A stretch of DNA of 57,793 nucleotides from Burkholderia sp. Bp8963 (GTDB lineage: Bacteria > Pseudomonadota > Gammaproteobacteria > Burkholderiales > Burkholderiaceae), in assembly GCF_003854275.1 (NCBI RefSeq), contig NZ_QTQP01000045.1, forward strand, positions 1 through 57,793, read 5' to 3'. Under the pieces are notes generated by a model that had not been told where the DNA came from, ran no database searches, and saw only the letters and a list, made by a program, of their open reading frames with translations. Below are positions 54,083 to 57,793 of the stretch, piece after piece (within the stretch, counting starts at the first letter, position 1; the number at the start of each line of letters is the position of its first letter). The position numbers and the translations under genes are program-made.

Positions 54083-55564
54083 ATGACTTCCGCTCCGTCC
54101 TCCGGCGACGTCCCGCCGCAACTCGACTCGCCGCTGTCGCGCGCGCCGGGCGCGCCGTCGCTGCAACGGCAGTTGCTGCGGCGGCTGCGCGATGCGATCC
54201 TCGGCGGCACGATGCCGGCCGGCAGCCGCCTGCCAGGCACGCGCGCGCTGGCCGACACGCTCGGCATTTCCCGCAACACGACGATGGCCGTCTACGAGCA
54301 GCTCGTCGCCGAAGGCTTTCTGCAGTCCGACCGGCGCGGCACACGCGTCGTCGGGCTGTCGCGCCGGAGCGCGCCGCGCCGGCGGGCCGCGGCACCGGCC
54401 GTCGCGCAGCGGCTCGCGCGGATCCGCCCGAGCCTGATCGGCGCCGGCGAATTCGACGGCTTTCGTCCGGGCGTGCCAGCGCTCGCGCATTTTCCGGTCG
54501 ACGCATGGCGCCACGCGATCGATCGCGCGCTGCGCCGCGCCGGACGCGATCTGCTCGGCTATGGCGATCCGCTCGGCGAACCCGCGCTGCGCGAATCGAT
54601 CGCGCGCCATCTGGCGGTGACGCGCGGCGTGCGCTGCGAGCCCGAGCAGATCGTGATGACCGAGGGTGCGCAAGGCGCGATCGCGCTTTGCGCGCAATTG
54701 CTGACGAATCCCGGCGACACGGTGTGGGTCGAGGAGCCCGGCTATCGCGGCGCGCGCACCGCGATGCAGGCGGCCGACCTCGACGTGGTCGCGATGCCGG
54801 TCGACCGCGAGGGGATGCACGTGCACGCGGACGACTGGCGCGACCGGACGCCGCGACTCGTCTACACGACGCCGTCGAACCAGTTCCCGACCGGCGCGGT
54901 GCTGTCGATCTCGCGCCGGCTTGCGCTGATCGACGCCGCGCGCCGCCATCGCGCGTGGATCATCGAAGACGACTACGACAGCGAATTCCGCCACACCGGC
55001 GAGCCGATCGGCGCGATGCAGGGGCTCGCACCGGATTCGCCGGTCGTGTATCTCGGCTCGTTCAGCAAGACGATGTTTCCGGCGCTGCGGCTCGGCTTCC
55101 TCGTGCTGCCGGAAGCGTTGCTCGCCGCGGTGCAGGCGGTGCTGCCGGAGATGCTGCGCGGCGGCACGCGCCACGTGCAGCTCGCGCTCGCCGACTTCAT
55201 CGAGACGGGCGAATACGGCCGGCACCTCGGGCGGATGCGCCGGCTCTATCGCGATCGCCGGCAGGCGCTGCTCGCGGCGCTCGACGGGGGCTTCACGGTG
55301 CCGCATCGCGTCGAAGGCGGCCCGTGCGGGCTGCATCTGACGCTGCGCCTGCCGACGCGCTACGCCGATCGCGCGCTCGTCAGCGCCGCGCGTGCGCAGG
55401 GGATCGGGCCGTTCGCGCTGTCGGGCTTCTCGATGCATGCGGACACCGCGCACAACGGGCTCGTGCTCGGCTTCGGCAACACGTCGGCGGATGCATTCGC
55501 GCCGCTGCTGCGCACGCTGTCCACGCTTGCGCATGAGATCTCTGCGGCGCGTGAAACAGCGTGA
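54083..55564 (+). CDS. MocR-family (GntR-aminotransferase) regulator
   Basis: About 493 residues. An N-terminal GntR-type HTH (about 25-95, with LPGTRALADTLGISRNTT and YEQLVAEGFL) is followed by an aminotransferase-fold domain (about 120-490) with WIIEDDYDSEFR and GSFSKTMFPALRLGFL, where the Lys of SFSKTMFP binds pyridoxal phosphate. MocR proteins sense PLP or an amine and often control a neighbouring divergent gene; the double-GNAT gene is the obvious candidate. Three ATGGT-type repeats lie between the genes (54033, 54052, 54065). The start may be GTG 54050, ATG 54065 or ATG 54083. Confidence 0.88.
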   Translation: MTSAPSSGDVPPQLDSPLSRAPGAPSLQRQLLRRLRDAILGGTMPAGSRLPGTRALADTLGISRNTTMAVYEQLVAEGFLQSDRRGTRVVGLSRRSAPRRRAAAPAVAQRLARIRPSLIGAGEFDGFRPGVPALAHFPVDAWRHAIDRALRRAGRDLLGYGDPLGEPALRESIARHLAVTRGVRCEPEQIVMTEGAQGAIALCAQLLTNPGDTVWVEEPGYRGARTAMQAADLDVVAMPVDREGMHVHADDWRDRTPRLVYTTPSNQFPTGAVLSISRRLALIDAARRHRAWIIEDDYDSEFRHTGEPIGAMQGLAPDSPVVYLGSFSKTMFPALRLGFLVLPEALLAAVQAVLPEMLRGGTRHVQLALADFIETGEYGRHLGRMRRLYRDRRQALLAALDGGFTVPHRVEGGPCGLHLTLRLPTRYADRALVSAARAQGIGPFALSGFSMHADTAHNGLVLGFGNTSADAFAPLLRTLSTLAHEISAARETA

Positions 55565-55892
55565 AGCGTCGTGAAAGGGAGATCGCGCGTGAACCGGACG
55601 CCGCACGTCGATCCGCACCGGCACATCGCGGCAACGACGGATGCCGGTTCAACGCAAACGCTCGCCATGCGTGCTTGCGAACGCCGGAATTGTGCGGATT
55701 GACGAAACGCCCGGTTTGACCGGAACGAATGCTGCAGCCGTTCTGCGGCACATGCGCGGCTGCTGCGTGGGGTTGCGATTCGTATGCTCTGACGCGCGGC
55801 GTGGACTATAAATGGAGCGTGTACTGGGGCTTGTCGGCCGCATGCGCGTCGCGCGCATCGGACGGTGCGACGACCGCCGGGGGAGGTGCACC
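55565..55892 (+). other. Intergenic region before the HtrA-like gene
   Basis: 328 bases without a recognisable gene. A TATAAA box at about 55805 could belong to the HtrA-like gene. GGGAGGT at 55881-55887 is its ribosome-binding site. Confidence 0.45.
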
Positions 55893-57410
55893 GTGGTTCG
55901 CCTGACGCTTGTCCGCGCCGTGCTTCGCGCCGCGCTGATCGGGAGTGTGTTTGCCGGTTACCTGTCGCTGCAGCCGGCCGCCATCGCGGCGAGCCCCGCG
56001 CCGCCCGTGGCGAAGGAGAAGCGCGGCGCGGCGCCCGCCGATTTTCCCGCGATCGTCGAGCGTTACGGCCCGGCCGTCGTACACATCAGCGAGGCCGCGC
56101 CGCCCGATGCGCAGGCGAGCGCGCCGGCCGCGGCGGCTGTCTCCGCGCTCGATGCCGACGATCCGCTGGCCGCGTTTTTCCAGCGCGGCGTGCCGCAGCC
56201 GCCGTCGCCGGACACCGCGCCGCGCACGCTGGCGGGCAGCGGCTCCGGGTTCATCGTCAGCGCCGACGGCGTGATCCTGACGTCGGCGCAGGTCGTCGAC
56301 CAGGCCACCGACCTGACGGTCCGCCTGGCCGACCGGCGCGAATTCAAGGCGACGGTGCTGACCGTCGATGCGCAGAGCGACGTCGCGGTGCTGAAGATCG
56401 ACGCGACGAAACTGCCGGTGGTCAGGCTCGGCGATTCGTCGAAGGTGCGGGTCGGCGAACCGGTGATCACGATCGGCTCGCCGGACGGCACGGGAAACAC
56501 GGTCACGGCCGGCATCGTCAGCGCAACGTCGCACGCGCTGCCGGACGGCAGCCCGTTCCCGTTCTTCCAGACCGACATCGCGGTCAATCCCGACAACTCG
56601 GGCGGGCCGGTGTTCAATCGCGCGGGCGAAGTGATCGGCATCGCGATGCAGGTGTATGCGAGCGCGGATCGTTATTCGAGCCTGACGTTCGCGATTCCGA
56701 TTGGCCTTGCCACCAAGGTGCGCGCGCAACTGCAGACGCAGATGCAGGCGTCGCGCACGCCGTCGGGGAATGCGCTCGGCGTCGACGTGCAGGACGTCGG
56801 TGCGGGGCTCGCGGCGGCATTCGGGCTGCCGCGTCCGGCGGGCGCGCTCGTCAACGCCGTGGAGCCGAGTTCGCCGGCGGCGGCGGTCGGCATCAAGCCC
56901 GGCGACGTGATCCTGCAACTGGGTGGCCGGTCGATCGGTCACTCGGCCGAACTGAACGATCTCGCGGCCGCGCTGCCGGCTGGCTCGAAGGCACCGCTGA
57001 AGCTGATACGCAACCGCAAGCCGATGACGTTGATGGTCACGGCAGGCGCGGGGGGGACGGCGAGCGAGGGGGCGGGCGCTGGTGCGGGCGTCGGGGCAGG
57101 CGCCGGCGCCGGCGCGGAGACGGTTGCCGCGCGCGCGGCCGGCGGCGACCGGCTCGGTCTGACGATGCATCCGCTGACCGACGACGAGCGCCGCTCGACG
57201 GGGCTCGCGGTCGGCATGATGGTTGACGACGTGCACGGGCCGGCCGCCGCCGCCGGCATCCAGCCGGGCGACGTCGTGCTGGAGCTCAACGACACGCTGC
57301 TCGAAACGCCGGATGACGTCGCGACGCTCGAAGCGAAAGGCGGGAAGGTGATCGCGGTGCTGATCCAGCGCAATAACGCGCGTCGGTTCGTGTCGGTGCA
57401 TGCGCGGTAG
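55893..57410 (+). CDS. HtrA/DegQ-like protein with altered catalytic triad
   Basis: 505 residues from GTG 55893, chosen because GGGAGGT lies 5 bases upstream and a signal peptide (VRAVLRAALIGSVFAGYLSL, then AASPAP) begins there. A trypsin-like domain (about 50-275) keeps the Asp (QSDVAVLKID, D163) and Ser (PDNSGGP, S236), but the catalytic His of the usual TNAHVV is replaced by Gln (TSAQVVD, Q133, codon CAG at 56289-56291). Two PDZ domains follow (about 285-375 and 425-500), separated by a Gly/Ala-rich linker. It is probably periplasmic and, without His, likely inactive as a protease: a scaffold or chaperone. An alternative start at 55812 would add 27 residues. Confidence 0.85.
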   Translation: MVRLTLVRAVLRAALIGSVFAGYLSLQPAAIAASPAPPVAKEKRGAAPADFPAIVERYGPAVVHISEAAPPDAQASAPAAAAVSALDADDPLAAFFQRGVPQPPSPDTAPRTLAGSGSGFIVSADGVILTSAQVVDQATDLTVRLADRREFKATVLTVDAQSDVAVLKIDATKLPVVRLGDSSKVRVGEPVITIGSPDGTGNTVTAGIVSATSHALPDGSPFPFFQTDIAVNPDNSGGPVFNRAGEVIGIAMQVYASADRYSSLTFAIPIGLATKVRAQLQTQMQASRTPSGNALGVDVQDVGAGLAAAFGLPRPAGALVNAVEPSSPAAAVGIKPGDVILQLGGRSIGHSAELNDLAAALPAGSKAPLKLIRNRKPMTLMVTAGAGGTASEGAGAGAGVGAGAGAGAETVAARAAGGDRLGLTMHPLTDDERRSTGLAVGMMVDDVHGPAAAAGIQPGDVVLELNDTLLETPDDVATLEAKGGKVIAVLIQRNNARRFVSVHAR

Positions 57411-57433
57411 GTGCGGGCGTGGTAAGCGCGGAA

Positions 57434-57460
57434 GGTGCGGCAGGTGTGGCAGGTGTGGCA
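57434..57460. repeat. Three tandem 9-bp repeats
   Basis: GGTGCGGCA, GGTGTGGCA, GGTGTGGCA in tandem just after the HtrA-like gene. Non-coding; no function apparent. Confidence 0.6.
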
Positions 57461-57505
57461 GGAGCGATCGGGATACGGCGGGGCGGCAATGCGCCGCCGG
57501 GCCCG

Positions 57506-57535
57506 TTGACGTCGTCGCGGCATCCCGCCTAATAT
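57506..57535 (+). promoter_or_regulatory. Sigma-70 promoter of a small leader unit
   Basis: TTGACG at 57506-57511 and TAATAT at 57530-57535 with 18 bases between them; close to consensus. A transcript would start near 57541 and contain the 17-codon ORF and the terminator that follow. Confidence 0.6.
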
Positions 57536-57563
57536 CGTCGCAACTGACCCGGAGCATTCGAGC

Positions 57564-57617
57564 ATGAAAGCGGCATACATCGTCCTGGTACCAGGCAGTC
57601 GGCGCATGGTCCGGTAG
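57564..57617 (+). CDS. 17-residue leader-type peptide
   Basis: MKAAYIVLVPGSRRMVR, stop TAG. CGGAG lies nine bases before the ATG. The Ile-Val-Leu-Val run resembles branched-chain amino-acid leader peptides, but there are no repeats of a single control codon. It lies between a good promoter and a strong intrinsic terminator, as an attenuator would; what gene followed originally is hidden by the intron-like sequence after the terminator. Confidence 0.5.
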   Translation: MKAAYIVLVPGSRRMVR

Positions 57618-57640
57618 CGGCACGTGCCGGCACCGCATGC

Positions 57641-57669
57641 GCCCCCGACCGGTTCGGGGGCTTTTTTTT
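57641..57669 (+). terminator. Intrinsic terminator
   Basis: A stem of GCCCCCGA with TCGGGGGC, a short loop, then an 8-T run (57662-57669). It is a textbook rho-independent terminator and ends the small leader transcript. Confidence 0.85.
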
Positions 57670-57793
57670 GTGCGCCGAGCATGCGCAACAGCTTGGGGGT
57701 GCAAGTCCCCTGTCCAGCCTGATGGGGCGAAGGACTAGCGAAACGCAAGGGCGTCGTCGTGAGGCGGGGTCTGAAGGAAGCGTGTAGCAAAGC
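57670..57793 (+). mobile_element. Group II intron, 5' end (partial)
   Basis: Directly after the terminator T-run, GTGCGCC begins (GTGYG is the group II intron 5' consensus). It is followed by a hairpin with GGGGGTGCAAGTCCCC and by GGCGAAGGACTAGCGAAACG and GGTCTGAAGGAAGC, which are familiar domain I segments of bacterial group II introns. Insertion straight behind an intrinsic terminator is the habit of class C (IIC) introns. The maturase gene and 3' end are outside the window. Confidence 0.75.

Noticed and set aside
54100..55624. Upstream half of the long minus-strand frame that continues into the GNAT gene
   Set aside because: This part is antisense to the MocR gene and is Arg-rich without motifs; only the part below 54007 encodes the acetyltransferase.

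Overview
The window looks like a Burkholderia chromosome, probably of the B. cepacia complex. The right part (about 36.07 kb to the end) has very high GC and Burkholderia-type genes: phenylacetate-degradation genes, MocR and LysR regulators, an HPP-CBS membrane protein and a zinc-type butanediol dehydrogenase. The left part (1 to about 36.07 kb) is visibly less GC-rich. It carries mostly defence-type genes, transposase remnants and unrecognised ORFs, and I read it as a genomic (defence) island. The species assignment is inference from gene content; no rRNA, tRNA or CRISPR array was seen.

Island, left to right: (1) the 3' end of an IS30 transposase abutting a TerB-domain gene that seems to have lost its 5' end, followed by BrxD-like ATPase and BrxHI/Lhr-like helicase genes; (2) an LprI-domain membrane protein and two unrecognised ORFs; (3) an sce7725/sce7726 pair with a PD-(D/E)xK-like site in sce7726; (4) a frameshifted IS3-family fragment; (5) a 1688-residue protein with an N-terminal DUF4297/Cap4-type nuclease domain, a STAND-like NTPase and a long helical C-terminus (Avs-like); (6) a collinear block of an unrecognised protein, a PLD-fold protein overlapping it by ATGA, a 1267-residue SIR2 protein that seems to start at CTG, and an HTH/coiled-coil protein; (7) a DUF4935-like PIN protein convergent with an unrecognised gene; (8) an intact ClC-CBS channel gene; (9) an ABC-type ATPase with an RloC/PrrC-like anticodon-nuclease signature; (10) an HNH remnant, a DUF7662-like small protein and a double-HTH XRE regulator.

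Right boundary: the island joins the first ~153 codons of a second clc gene at about 36,072. The rest of that gene is absent from the window, while the island carries a full-length, closely similar clc copy. Downstream is the resident marR gene. Three near-identical MarR-type palindromes lie before marR, before the HPP-CBS gene and before the island clc copy, which suggests that the resident repressor also controls the island copy.

Core region: two tandem LysR genes; a membrane-anchored coiled-coil protein with a solute-binding/LysM fusion; a ChaA-type antiporter; a paaH-paaK-enoyl-CoA hydratase operon behind a TetR/PaaR-type operator; MarC, CPBP and VC0807-like membrane proteins; a butanediol dehydrogenase with a sigma-54 promoter and an upstream palindrome; a double-GNAT gene divergent from a MocR regulator; and an HtrA-like protein whose catalytic His is Gln. 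The window ends in a small promoter / 17-codon peptide / terminator unit with what looks like the 5' end of a group II intron directly after the terminator.
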